Shown here: positions 32,720 to 44,890 of the stretch, piece by piece
Numbering within the stretch: the first letter of the stretch is position 1
Layout: the number at the start of each line of letters is the position of its first letter
NCBI GenBank assembly: GCA_958295665.1
Contig: OY282559.1
Coordinates: 262,390,245-262,454,244, forward strand
Direction of reading: 5' to 3'
Length of the DNA: 64,000 bases
From: Tipula vernalis
Taxonomy: Eukaryota; Arthropoda; Insecta; Diptera; Tipulidae
Notes under the pieces: model-generated
Databases searched by the model: none
Told to the model about the DNA's origin: nothing
Seen by the model: the letters and a program-made list of their open reading frames with translations, nothing else
Position numbers and translations under genes: made by a program

Positions 32720-35216
32720 AATTTTTATTGCTTTTTCGTTCTAACTCTTCTGGTTTAAGGGTGTTATTTTGCATAATAGGGTTGATTGCCTTCCATCTGG
32801 TGAGCTTTTGTCGAAGAAAATCTGGACCTTGTTCTACATTTGACTCAAAATGCTTCTCTATCATGATTTCTTCTTCAGTGGTAGCTCTCTCTTCAGGTAT
32901 TGAGTCGTTTTCTACCAGCAATCTCAGTTGATCCTCTATACTTTTAGTTGCAATCATCGTTGTTTTATGCTGACTACCTGTGTTGTTCCTGCTGCCCAAT
33001 ATAATCCAACCGAATTCCGTTTGTTGTGCCATAGGCTCTAGTTGACCTCCCTTGATGATGTTGTTGATTAGTATTGATGGATAATAATCCGCGCCAAGTA
33101 TAAGATCAATTGGCTGTGACTGGTTGTAGTGCGGATCAGCCAGTTGTATTTGGTTGAGATGCGTCCAGCTGCTTGTGGCAAAGTCCACCTCGGGTAATTG
33201 TTGGCCGAGTTTGTCGAATATCAATGGTTTGATATTCATTTGGAAATCTCCATCAAATCTTGGCGATATTTTTAGATTAATGGTGTGTCTGCAAATGCCT
33301 GCTTTTTTCCCACCTACTCCTGAGATGGTGACGTGTACTTTCTCTTTTGTAAAGTTGAATAAATTTGCGGCCTTGGAGGATATTAATGTGGCCTGTGATC
33401 CTGGATCAATTAGAGCTCTTAGTGTGAAACAAACGCCTGTGTCAATTGCGGCTCTGACTAATGCAGTTGGTAGTAAAACTTGTCCTAGCTGACTGATCAC
33501 GAATGTTTTGGCGGTTTTGACACTACTTCCGGTGGTTGATGCTGCATTATTGCAGTGTAGAAGTGTGTGGTGTCCTCCTTTACACACAACACATGTTTCT
33601 GCCTGGCAGTTTCTTCCTTGATGCTGGCTTAAACATCGTATGCACAAGTTGGATGAGTTGACGAGCCTTGCTCGTTCTAATGTTGACATCTTTTTGAATT
33701 GCTGGCATTGATTTAAACCATGATGCTCCTTACACCCTTCCACCCAACATGTTTTGGTTAACATGGCTGTATTCACTCGTTTCAATGGTGATATGTATTG
33801 CATGTGTGGTCGTGGTGCTGTTGCTCTATGATTGCCCATGGCTTCCAAAGATTGAACCTTCTCTCCAGGAATCCAAAGAAATCCAGGAATCCAAAGAAAT
33901 CTTCCAGTTGTGGAATTTCTCTGGGCTTCTCTCTAGTTGTCTCGTATATCATAATGGATTCTGGGTAATTTTTTGTTTAAAATGAAACCCACGAATGCCT
34001 CGAAGGGCGAATCCATATTTAGCTGCTTTATGTTGTGTAATATTTCTCGCGCCGTATCGTGCAAATTTCTCACTGTTTGGGCGGATGGTATCTGAATTGT
34101 GGCCAATGACAATATTGCATTAAACTGATGGTTTGCCAGTAGCCTCACGTTGTTGTACCTTGCTTGGATTATGTTCCAAGCGGGTTGGTAATTGTCACCT
34201 GTTGTTGTTAAGTGACTAATAATTTGGGCTGCTCCCTTCTGCAGGTGTGATTTCAGATACGTCATCTTTACCGTATCTGTTAGTTTGCTGTTTTGGTGGA
34301 TCAGCTCAGTGAATATATCGTTAAACGTTTCCCACCGTTCATAATCACCATAAAAAATCGGGATTTCTACCTTAGGCAGTTTCACCTGTGCTGCTGATTC
34401 TGCTGCGGTTGTTGTCTGGGGCTGAAACTGTTGTAGTTTGATCATTGCATCTTCTACCCTCTCTTGAAGCTTGGCATAATAATCTTCTCTAAAGTAGTTG
34501 GATGTTTGTTCGTCTTCTTCCAGCTCTACTAATAATTCTGTGTGTTGGGCTGCGATTTCTCCCATGTCTTTTTCTAATTGTCTCGTTTTGATATTCACAT
34601 ATTCCTTAGATATGTTGTTGGTTTCCAAGGAATAATTTATTGACTCCAATTTCTGATATAACTGCCACATGAGCACGTCTTGCCTCTTGAACAATTTTGT
34701 GTTGTTGTTTCCTTCAAACTTTGCTGCTTGAAGGGCCTCGATTGAACTATTCATCAGTGGTTGTTGTTGTTAATTTGCCGCTGAGTGACCTTGTTTAATT
34801 TCCTCATTTTGGGAATCGGTTGATGAGCTTTGTATGGTATCCAACCGAATTGATGGTGTTGTTTTATATGATGCCTCGACAATTGGTTTTGGTAGTTGTA
34901 GGACTTCTTGTGACGTTGTTGATGTCAATGGCGGTCCGCTATTTAGGCGATACCGCATTCCCTCTATCAGCTTATTGTAAACATCTGTCATGTTTTTTCT
35001 TGTTGTGAAATAAGCGTGATTTTGGCCCAGAGGCGGGACCATTCCTAGAATTTTGTCATCGATTCCAACGAATTCGTTATATAGCGTTTTTAGATTCGCT
35101 ATTCTCTTCTCTAAGTAAGACTTCGTTTTTCTGTCTTCACCGTCTTTTCGATAGTTTCTCTCTAGCTGAACTATCTTTCCACTTGTTACCTCTTGGTATT
35201 GAAGTAACTCATCCAT
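32720..35216 (-). pseudogene. BEL-3 gag and protease
   Basis: Translation starts at ATG 35216 (MDELLQYQEVTSGKIVQLER). The same frame runs to 32604, broken only by TAA at 34770 and TAG at 33933. Segments are the N-terminal gag domain, the DUF1759 domain (VKLPKVEIPIFYGDYERW, LKSHLQKGAAQII), knuckle-like cysteines (CIRCLSQHQGRNC, CVVCKGGHHTLLHC), and a protease with the active site LRALIDPGSQATLIS, where proline replaces the serine of Asp-Ser-Gly. Then come IDLILGADYYPSIL and FGWIILG. An exact 18-bp tandem duplication encodes WIPGFLWIPG near 33870-33905. The frame crosses into the integrase region out of phase. Confidence 0.85.
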
Positions 35217-35380
35217 CTTGTTGTTGTTTGGTTTTGTTGTGGTGGTTTTGATGCTTGTTGTTGCTTAGCTTCTCCTTTGACGGTAAGTTATGTGCCTGTT
35301 GTTGCTTGGCTGCTAGTGTCGTCACCCTTGACGACGTTACAGACTGTCCGTCTATATTTCTATTTGCCGGTTGTTTTAGT

Positions 35381-35394
35381 GGCTCGAAGGACCA
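35381..35394 (-). promoter_or_regulatory. BEL-3 primer-binding site
   Basis: The minus strand reads TGGTCCTTCGAGCC, beginning with the complement of a tRNA CCA end. It lies directly after the LTR end TTTTACA. I could not assign the primer tRNA with confidence. Confidence 0.55.
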
Positions 35395-35790
35395 TGTAAA
35401 ATCTTAGACTTTTGTATTTAAATTGTAAATTTAATATAGTCTTGATTTACAGTTAACTAATAGATTACCACGGGTGGGGTCTATTTAGTTATTGAGAATA
35501 AACAACTTGTTGTTAATATTAGAGTTAAATTCATTCTATTTTATTTTATTTAATATTCACCTTTTATATACAATTAAATGCTACTGTCAGCAACTTAGAG
35601 AAAAAGAAAATATAAAAATAAGAAATAAAATATGACACCAAACATTCCTATCCAGTAAATTTAAATGTTGTAATGTTGATGAGCCAAGGTTGCTTCAACA
35701 TCATTATTGTTGTTGTAAGTAGGTTAACTGCTAGTATCAGCAAATTAGATAAAAATAAAAAAATTGGACGTTGCACTGTTGATCTCAACA
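35395..35790 (-). repeat. BEL-3 5' LTR, right boundary uncertain
   Basis: On the plus strand it starts TGTAAAATC. It contains a partial tandem duplication: GCTACTGTCAGCAACTTAGA near 35580 and GCTAGTATCAGCAAATTAGA near 35730. The other end could be near 35790 or at 35836. Confidence 0.5.
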
Positions 35791-35836
35791 GTTATATTAT
35801 TTATTCGTTTATTGGTCCGTCGACACAATACGGACA
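35791..35836. repeat. 46-bp match to the gypsy LTR end at 25772-25817
   Basis: The segment is identical to the CsRn1-like LTR end except for one base in ATACG(A/G)ACA. No primer-binding site follows here, so this is an LTR fragment or shared LTR terminus. Confidence 0.8.
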
Positions 35837-36009
35837 ATGACATCTAATAGTCCTGGCCTTCTGATTCCTTTGCGTTTCCTTCCTTCTTCTTTTGGCCGCT
35901 GAACTGACAATTTTGGTTGATCCGTACATTTATTCTGCGTCCGCTCATGATGAGTAATTTTGTCGAACCATGAGTTAATGGCACTAAATCAGAAATATTC
36001 GTTTCACTT

Positions 36010-36425
36010 AAATCATCGAGATGGCTGTGAAAGGTTCTGATAATCAACTAATCAGTGTTAGAACCCCCTTCATCATCTTCAGGATATTTACAAATATCAA
36101 ATAAAATAATGATTAAGAACAATATCATTACATCTCAAATGCATTAACGATTTGTTTAGAAAAACAAAAAAAAAATTAATTTTCTATATCATCAATGCTT
36201 AATACCCATTTCATCACTTCAATCAGAAATCCACTTTCAAGTGTAATATTATTATGCTGACCGGCAATTTATTGTAAAGCGTAGGACCCGTAAAAGCAAA
36301 AAAAAATTTGAAATGTTCCCTTCTAGGTTTAGTATATCCGCAATGGTCTGAGTTTCTTAAATCATATCTCTTAATCTTAACATTACGGTTACCATTCCTA
36401 CAAAAAAAACATCGTAGACGGGACA
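36010..36425 (-). pseudogene. CR1/L2-like non-LTR 3' fragment
   Basis: A 67-residue minus frame at 36223-36426 contains NGNRNVKIKRYDLRNSDHCG and a YNKLP motif. It aligns with the C-terminal end of the larger copy at 40240-43265 (SGNRRVKITRYNLRTLNNCE, FNKLP). The downstream sequence has an AACCCCC patch also seen in that copy's 3' UTR. Only the 3' terminus is retained, as is usual for 5'-truncated insertions. Confidence 0.75.
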
Positions 36426-36802
36426 CGTAAAATTAGGTTTTTCGCAAACTGTGCATAGAAGGCGGATCACGTAGTAATACGTTTTTTATGGACTGGTGGT
36501 ATAACGCGGGAAACGTAGCCAATACGAGTTGGTAGATGTGTGTTTGTTTGTTATTCCGCTTATTTATACATACTACTACGCAGGTAAAAATATTCCCGAC
36601 GTTTTATTTTTAGCGAATTCCCAGTTATCGGTGTTTAGACGTTCGTCTAAAGTTCGTCTAAAATCACGAGTTTTTTCGTGATATTTTGTATTTTTCATAA
36701 TTATCTTGAGTCGAATTTGTTATCGAACTGTTTCAATAATTGTTTTTTTTTTGGAAGTGATTTAATTATGTTTTATTTATAAATACTCTAAATACTGATA
36801 AG
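36426..36802. other. Probable left flank of the piggyBac element
   Basis: No gene. The piggyBac terminal repeat should lie here, but I could not identify a TTAA-bounded end. Confidence 0.35.
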
Positions 36803-38345
36803 ATGAGATACAGTGACAACGAAAGCGACCAAGAAATTTGTGCGGATAATTTGTCAGATTATTCGAGTGATAGTGATATCGATAGGCAGAGTGAGGAGGT
36901 GAGTGACGATGAAGACATTATTCCATGACCTCGAAGATTTATCCTTCGAACTATTCCATCTGAGTCAGAATCAAGTTCTGACGAACATGAAGATGAATGG
37001 TTATCTATTGATAATTCTCCGATCTTAGAGAAGTTTTTAGGTCGCTCTGGGATAAATGTTGATACTGTTCCCGAATCCATAACCGACGCGTTGAACTTGT
37101 TTATTGGAGATGACTTGTTCACATATTTTGTAGAAGAATCGAATAGGTATTATTAATAAAATATAAATAATTTCAAAATGAAGAAATTTTTGGGACTAAT
37201 TATTTTCATGGGGCAAGTTTGAAAAGATAGAAGAGACGAGTACTGGACCACAGATCCTTGCACAGAAACGCCATTCTTTGCAAAAACAATGTCTAGAGAT
37301 AGATTTCGGCAAATATGGAAGGCTTGGCATTTCAACAATAATGAGAATATCAACGATGAATCAGACCGATTGACCAAAGTCAGACCCGTAATTGATTATT
37401 TTCTCCCGAAATTTGTGAACATATACAAATCTAAACTAAACTAATAAATCTAAACTTGGATTTTTAAGAGTTTATAATGCGGGAAAACTCATAAAATACG
37501 GCATACTAGTGAAAATGTTATGTGAGAGCGATACAGGATATATATGTAATTTTTGCAATTTATTCTGGTCAGGGGTCACGGCTGATAGAGACAATACAGA
37601 CAGTTGTATCTCCATATACAGATGACTGGCACCATCTGTATATGGATAATTATTATAATAGTGTTGAACCACTCAAGCCCTTTTGCGAAAAAAATTAGGG
37701 TATGTGGAACCATCAGAAAAAATAGAGGTTTACCTGACTGTCTAAAAAAGACAAATCTCAGAAACGGACAGACTATCTTTCGCCGTAGAGGGGATATTTT
37801 ACTTCAAATCTGGCAATCAAAGAAAGAAGTGAGCCTTATTTCGTCGATACATTCGGCGGAAATGAAAGCGAGTCACAACATTGACAAAACAACACGCCAA
37901 AAAATAACTAAACCAAATGCATTGATTGATTATAACAACTTTATGAAATGTGTCGACCGTGCAGATCATTATTTGTCTTACTATTCAATACTCCGAAAGA
38001 CGATGAAATGGACAAAACGAGTAACAATGTACATGCTAAATTGAGCATTGTTTAATTCCTTTGTTGTCTATAATTCAACAAAAAGCAACAAAGTAAAATA
38101 TAAGAAATTTTTATATGAAGTAGCTTTACATTGGGTTTCTGATTCGATACGAATCGAAGATAACAATATCCACTTTCAGGAATAGGGCGCCTAAACAAGA
38201 TCCGCCAGCAAGATTGTCGATGAATATGAAAAAACACGTTCTACAAAAAATTGTTGGAACCGGAAAGAAAAAATTGCGCAAAGACAATGTCGCGTGTGGG
38301 CATCTCAAAAAGTGCGAAGTGATGTTGTTGATTGTTGAAGAACGA
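36803..38345 (+). pseudogene. piggyBac-family transposase
   Basis: From ATG 36803 (MRYSDNESDQEICADNLSDY) a serine/acidic N-terminus leads into MKKFLGLIIFMGQV, DEYWTTDPCTETPFFAKTMS and DRFRQIWKAWHFN, all family hallmarks. In another frame come LYMDNYYNSVEPL, with the conserved aspartate-containing DNYY, and then GTIRKNRGLP. Then ALIDYNNFMKCVDRADHY and RKTMKWTKRV complete the core. A C-terminal cysteine-containing tail lies near 38214-38330. Several stops and frameshifts break it. This is a cut-and-paste transposase, now dead. It sits between a CR1/L2 tail and a gypsy pol. Confidence 0.88.
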
Positions 38346-38369
38346 ATAATTAATGATATGAAGAGGTGG

Positions 38370-39905
38370 CTTTTTCAGAGACTGTCAGGTACTATGTTGA
38401 GAGAACCTTTGCGGTACTCAATATTAAAATTAAACCCTTGCAACTTTAGGCTCCATCTCGCTAGAGGTCCTGACAAGTCTCTCTGCTCCATTAACCACTT
38501 TAGACTTGAATGGTCGGTTATGATGATGAATGAGTAACCTTTAACATACGGTCTAAATTTTTTTACGCTCATGACTGCAGCGAGACATTCAAGCTCAGTC
38601 ACGCTGTATTTCTTTTGTGCAGAGTTCAATTTATGTGAAAAGAAAGCAATAGGATACTCAACTTCATCATCCGTGTTCTGGAATAGCACGCTACTAATTC
38701 CACAACTGCTAGCATCGCACTGAATATAAAATTGCTTATTGAAATTTGGATTTCGAAGGACTGGCACAGAAGTTAAAACCGTCTTAAGACGTTTAAACGC
38801 ATCAACTGCCTGATCGGACCAAACCATAAAACGCTGGTACCACCCCGACAATCCCAAAAATCTTTTAAGTTGTTTCACCGTTGTTGGTTGAGGGTAGCTC
38901 GAGATGGCTTCTATTTTGTCGGGATCCATGCGAATCGTCCCATTTCCAATCACATGACCGAGGTACTTCGTTTTTATTATGACGAACTGGCTTTTCTCTA
39001 CATTGATTGTCAAATTTGCGCAACACAAGTGTTAGGCAACTTGAAACAAAAGAGTAAAGTGTTCTTCCAATGTGGCAGAAACAACAAGAAGGTCATCCAG
39101 ATAAACGAAGGCGCGGTCATGCAACTGGTGAGGGATCACACGGTGCATCAACCGACAGAGCGATTGAGGAACATTACACAGGCCGAAAGGCATCACTGTA
39201 AACTGATACAGTGGCCTTCCGGGCACCGTGAACGCAGTTTTATCTCGAGAATTGATCTCCAACGGGATTTGCCAAAAGGCATCTTTAAGATCAATAGAGG
39301 AAATGTATTTAGTTTGGTCCTAACGACTTAGTAAACCGTTTATCCAAGGCAGAGGGTACGCATCGTTTGTAGTTACTTCGTTTAGTTTCCTCGCATCAAG
39401 GCACAATCTAACCTTTCCAGTCGATTTTTTCCGCACGAGAGTAATGGGCGACGACCAAGAACTTTGGCTTTCTTCAATTACGCCAAGTTTTAGCATCCTT
39501 TCGATTTCGGAGTCAAGGTCTTTTTGTACTGCCGGCGAAATCGGATAATACCGTTGTTTAACTGGTTTTAAGTCCTTGATGTCAATGATATGCGTTATAA
39601 GACTAGTGCGACCCAATCCTTCTTTAACGGAACGTGGGAAAAGTGAAATTAAGTGAGCAAGCTGGGATTCCTCATAAGCTGATAATTTGTGACGATTTGT
39701 GGAAAGTAAACCATTAGAAACTCTTGAATTTCTTCTACCACAATAGGTTTTAATCAAGAGGATGATTTAAAAAATTTTCCGAACCTAACCCTAGCACCGT
39801 AATGTTAGCACCACTGTCTAACAACCCCTTATAAAACGCACCATGTAAAATTACATCGGCGTAAAGTCGTCTATCTTTATGAACATTGAATAAGGAACCT
39901 ACAAC
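38370..39905 (-). pseudogene. Ty3/gypsy protease-RT-RNase H, mdg3/Osvaldo-like
   Basis: The protease has GLLDSGANITVLG (39780-39830). RT pieces are KLGVIEESQSSWSSPITLVR and KVRLCLDARKLNEVTTNDAY, then after a frame change FTVMPFGLCNVPQSLCRLMH and FVYLDDLLVVS with an intact YLDD. RNase H has QFYIQCDASSCGISSVLFQ and KYSVTELECLAAVMSVKKF. FLGLSGWYQRF runs straight into VWSDQAVDAF, so about 25 residues of the usual connection are deleted. Integrase is absent; the frame stops at about 38375 beside the piggyBac. Upstream gag is not clear between 39905 and 40235. Confidence 0.85.
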
Positions 39906-40239
39906 TTTCTTTTTCAAATGTTTTTTTAAAGTCCAGTAATACCGGGATCTAGAGTTTGACTTGATTAAAGAATTAATTTGATTTTGGTTATATTTTTGTT
40001 GAATAGGAACCTGACACGTAGGATTTTCATTAGGTGAAGTAATGTTTCGTTAATTAGTAGTTTCATTATATGAGGAACTACAAACCTCTTTACGGTTTAT
40101 GGGATTATTGAAACTTATTTCCTCCGGAGAAGTTCGGGACTGGTATTGCTCGCCACTTCTTCGACAGATTTCCTGGAAATACTGGGATGGAAATGAACGC
40201 CCCCAGGATGCTTCATTTCCGGCATTTGGTTTCTCGAAA
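39906..40239 (-). other. Possible gypsy gag remnant
   Basis: It lies upstream of the gypsy protease on the same strand. No zinc knuckle or named motif can be read. The 3' end of the CR1/L2-like element starts at about 40240. Confidence 0.35.
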
Positions 40240-43200
40240 CATTTTATTTATTTTATTTTTATTCATCCAACCATTAATTACATAACATTAAATTACAAAA
40301 AAATCAGTACACTATTTATAAAAACTAAAATATATTATATACAATAGTAAATTAATAATTAATTTAATATGTAAAAGTCAGAAACTATTGACAAAATAAC
40401 TTAAAAAGTACTAATAATGTTAAATTAAAATGGATGGAGTTAGGTGGCTTCCGTGATCATAAACGATCAGTATTGGAAACCCCCTATCATAAGCTTAGAT
40501 AATAGTTAATGTTTGTTGTTGGGTACAACAAATAAAAAAAGGAAAAAAATAAAAAATAAATTTACAAAATAGCTAACATATTCAATTTATCGTCATTCAT
40601 CAAACTAAAACTGTAAACAAAGATTCAATGTCAGTAATATTAAACAACCAATTCTTCATTTCATTTAAAAATTTGGACGTAACGGTAATTTCTTTGATGT
40701 TTAGAGGCAACTTATTAAAAATTACTGGTGCTGCAGATATATAAAATTTTCTGAAATGTTCTTTCTTGAGAATGGGATATTCACAATTATTCAAAGTCCT
40801 TAAGTTATATCTCGTAATTTTTACTCTACGATTACCACTATGAAGAAAGAACATTTTTAATACCTTAAAAACATATAAATATCTTAACGGTAAAATCTTT
40901 AGTGATTTAAATAAAGGCAAAGCAAATGTTAAACGCGGTTTCTTTAAAATTATGCGAATGGATGCGTTTTGCACAACTAGCAGCGTTGAAGAGATGTCGA
41001 ATAAACACCACCCCAAATAATTATAGCATATTGTAGTTTGGACTGAATTAGGCTGTAGTAAAATTGTAGTAGAACTGACACGGAACAAGGCATGCGAAGA
41101 ATATATAATTTTCTATTACAAGCGTAAATGTAATGTTGAAGATTTTCAATATGTTTTTTAAAACCAAGCCTTGTATCTAACGTAACTCCTAAATATTTAA
41201 AGTTTTCGACAATTTCCATGTTGCTACATTCATTAGAGCAACTGGTTAATTCAGGTGAGACATTGTTAGTTTTATAGTTCATACATTTAGTAGAATGGTA
41301 AATAATTTCAAAATTTATCTTTGTAGGACCATATAATTTAAAAAACATTACTTTTGATTTTGTGCTTAGAACCATAAAATGCAAATCCAACCATTTTCTT
41401 AAAATTAAAAGGTCATAATTGATTTGATGGGCAATTAACTGGTTTGATGCTCCTCTATAAGTAAGTGCAATGTCATCGGCAAAACCAATCATTATCCTTT
41501 CAAGTCTAAAAAAAAATAAGGAATTAATGTACACTAAAAATAATATGGGGCCAAGAACTGAACCCTGAGGAACGCCGCAGTGGATCATTCTCAAACTGCT
41601 ATATTTACCGTAAAATTTTACAGTTTGCTTTCTGTTCATAAGATAAGACCGGAACCAATCATTAGCTCTGCCTCGAATACCAGCACAATTTAACTTATAC
41701 AATAAAAGCTCATGAACAACCGTGTCGAAAGCTTTTGTCAAATCAATGAAGATAGCCGCCGAACTAAGGTTATCATTTAGTGAATCATTTGTAGTACTCA
41801 GAAAATCAGTTTCAGTGCTATGCCCTTCTCTAAATCCATATTGTTTATTTGAGAAAAATGATCTCTCGTTTAGAAAAAGTAGTAGTCTTGTTTTAATACA
41901 TTTTTCAAATATTTTTGAAAAAACTGAGAGTGGAATGATATGGGCCTATAATTGGTTAACTCTGATTTGTTACCACTTTTGAACAACGGTACCACTGAAG
42001 CGATTTTAAGGCAATCTGGAAAAATGCTACGATCAAGGCTGAGATTGAAGATATGGGCCAACATATAAGCAATAGATGGTGCAATTTGTTTGATTAAAGA
42101 ATTACTTAAATTATCAATGCCAGATGATTTGGAATTATCCAAACTATTGATATAATTCAAAATTTCAAACGGGGATATTGGTGAAAAGAAAAATGTCTTA
42201 GACTCAAAATTATGTTTTAGCAAGTTACCATCTCTGTTGGGTACATATGATGTACTAGAGATTTTTGATTTGAGGTTGATGTAAACATCAACAAAATATT
42301 CATTGAAAGCGTTTGCTATGTCAAGTGACTCAGTTAGTACAACACCATTGGTATCTAATATTTCAGAAATTGGTTGAAATGATTTCTGCTTACCAACAAT
42401 TTCATCCAATAAACGCCATTGACTTTTTAAATCTTTTTTAGAATGCTGAAATTTATTTTGATAGTATTGTTCTTTTGTAGTTGCTATATCTAACTTAATT
42501 TTCCTCTGAAGGAATTTTACTCTATTCTGAAGTTTAATATTATTTTTATGTTTATTAGCAATTAGAAGCAATCTAGTTTTGACTTTTATACTTTTCAGAA
42601 GGCTATTAGACATTCACCACTTAATTTTCCTCCTTTCAAAAGTATTTTGACAGAATAAGTTAATTGTTCAATTTTAGCAGTGATATTATTTATAAATTTG
42701 TTTAACATCTCATTAGGATCGTTTAGCAACATTAATAAATGTTGGTCCTGCACTAACAAGGAATTTAATTTAATATAATTAATATTTGTAATTGTACGCG
42801 TCTCATTGGAATTTTTGATATTATTCGAAAACATATCAATTTTTAATGAAATTAAATTATGGTCGGATAGGTGTAAGTCACAAACCTCAGCTTTAAGATA
42901 TAATTTTGATAGAGGTTTCATTCTAACAAAAATATGGTCAATACAAGTACATAGCTGTCAGTTTAGTTATTCGAGTAGCCTCATTTATTAGAGAATTTAA
43001 AACAAAGCTGGACATCATTGATTAACATCATTAAATTCCGAAATAGACTTTAAAATGTTTATGTTAAAGTCGCCCAGTATAAATAAATTTTTTGAGTTAA
43101 TAACACTTAAATAGTTTGAGAACTCCATAATAAAATCACTGATTGAGTGGAAATTAAAACGGTATACGCAAACCACACAGATTACTTCAGAATTTAAACT

Positions 43201-43265
43201 GAAGTTTAATTGCAAGATATCAGCCGTAACCAAATTTTTAACTATAGACTTAAAAGGAAAACCTT
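40240..43265 (-). pseudogene. CR1/L2-like non-LTR retrotransposon, 5'-truncated
   Basis: The endonuclease is represented by SKNLFILGDFNINILK (43015-43233) and DLHLSDHNLISLKI with the catalytic SDH (42595-42921). The RT follows: NSKSSGIDNLSNSLIKQI, VVPLFKSGNKSELTNYRPIS, then LTKAFDTVVHELLLYKLN, IHCGVPQGSVLGPILFLVYI and IGFADDIALTY with the catalytic FADD. The last part is NRRVKITRYNLRTLNNCE and FNKLPLNIKEI. Frameshifts near 41925, 41000 and 42600 break it. The endonuclease is cut at about 43265, exactly where the AT-rich terminal region of the putative MULE starts. Confidence 0.88.
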
Positions 43266-43575
43266 TTTTCGGGGACCCGAATTAAAAAAAGGCTGACTTA
43301 AAAAAAGTGTTTTTTTTGGACTTAAAATGAGTGTTTTTATTTCATTTTAAAAATGACATAAAATCTGTATCAAAATGAAATAAAAAAAGCTGACTTTATA
43401 AATGCATATCATAAGTCATTTTGAAATTGAATTAAGAATTGTGTTTATAACTGACATAAAATGTGCATTTCTTGATTTATTTTGAATATGAATTAAGATA
43501 TGTATTTATAACTGAAACAAAATGTTCCTTTTTTAATTCATATTGAAAATGAATTAAGATATGTGTTTAAAATCA
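43266..43575. repeat. AT-rich patterned region, possible MULE left terminal repeat
   Basis: Irregular repeats of GACTTAAAAAAAG, AAAATGACATAAAA and TTGAAAATGAATTAAGATAT fill this stretch. The stretch at 50000-50166 shows the same vocabulary in inverse orientation (TTTTTAAGTC, TTTTTATGTCATTTTT, AAATGAATTAAAAAA). The match is one of motifs, not a base-by-base alignment. Confidence 0.5.
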
Positions 43576-44567
43576 AAATAAAAGGTAAAAATGTACCAAT
43601 ATACATCGAATAATATATATTGGGGACCTATATATTATATTAGTATAGCAGAAACGTTACTACTTTACTTTTTTAACGAATCAGACCAATGTCATTGGGA
43701 TCTCAAAGCCAGAATTGCCCATATACATAGTCCCATCAAGAAATGTCACTTCATCTTCATATATTTCGGAAGTTAGAGTGTTGAACATTAGTCTAGCTAT
43801 GATTTTCTTATAGCCACTTTTGTTAGTTTTAATAATACAGGTTACCCCGCCTAATATCATGCTCTCCGTGTCAGGTAAAATCATAATATTAAGCGAGTGG
43901 TGATAATCAAGGATATTCCGCTTAATATCAGGTTACCTGATATTAACCGAGTTCTCGCTTTATATCACGATTCATTTGGCGCTTTATATCACGATTCCAA
44001 TACAAACTTGGCCAAATTATATTATAGAAATCCTACTTTCGCCAAATTTTAAATAACAAGAAAGACTTTGTTTAGCGATCTATTTTTTCATCCATTTTTT
44101 CATGGAAATGGATTGCAATGGAGCAAAGATGCGGAAACAATTTTTAATTTTTATAATAAATATTGGACGAATTCGAAACTGTGGAACAGAAGATTTTTTG
44201 AATTTCGAGATCTATGGAGCTTCTTAAACAAGGCGTATGATCGAGAAGAGAGCGAAAGCTTCATAATTAACAATAATTACTACTTTTATAATATGATGTG
44301 AGTGTGACACATGACTTACTATAACGGAGATTTACGTAGAAAGGGTGGAGAAAGAATAAAATATATTAAAAATTATTAAGTAGATATTATTAAAAAAAAA
44401 TCAAATAAAATAAATTGAATTTGGAATAATATGTTATTTTTGTTTAATTAAAAAAATTACCAAAATTTGATTTTGTATTTTTATTAAAACTCCTAACAAT
44501 TAGTAAGCACATCGCTTTTACAGGATACGGTACGGTTAAATTAAATGCTGCTTTGCCTCGCTCACTT

Positions 44568-44890
44568 GTATTTTTATTTTCAACCTCTTATAATTTAAGA
44601 GAAACAAAAAATTTTAAAATAAGATTAGTGTTCCAGAAATTTGCAATTGTTTTTTGCAAATTTTCATTAATGAAAGCATTACTTGAAAATTTCGAATGGC
44701 TTTAATGTTCCAGAAATTTGCAATTGTCTTTTGCAAATTTTCATTAATGAAAACACATGTATTTATTTTCAACCTCTTATAATTCAAGGGAAACCAAAAA
44801 TTAAAATGGTAAAATAAGATTATTGTTCCACGATTTAGCAATCTTTTTTTATATTTCCATTAATGAAAGCATAACTGCAAAACTTGAATG
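44568..44890. repeat. Tandem duplication with a period of about 190 bp
   Basis: TTTTCAACCTCTTATAATT with its downstream TTTCATTAATGAAAG occurs at 44575-44680 and again at 44765-44868. GTTCCAGAAATTTGCAATTG also repeats in between. Divergence is moderate. Function unknown. Confidence 0.75.

Larger units (their letters stand above)
31187..35790 (-). mobile_element. BEL/Pao element BEL-3, RT deleted
   Basis: From right to left on the minus strand: 5' LTR, primer-binding site, gag, knuckles, protease, then directly integrase. RT and RNase H, which should occupy roughly 1.5-2 kb, are missing at about 32720. No 3' LTR was recognised beyond 31187. Gag-protease is one frame with only two stops, which suggests a younger copy than BEL-1 or BEL-2. 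Confidence 0.8.

Noticed and set aside
43681..43884. 67-residue minus frame in the MULE interior
   Set aside because: No recognisable motif or splice context; too short to support.
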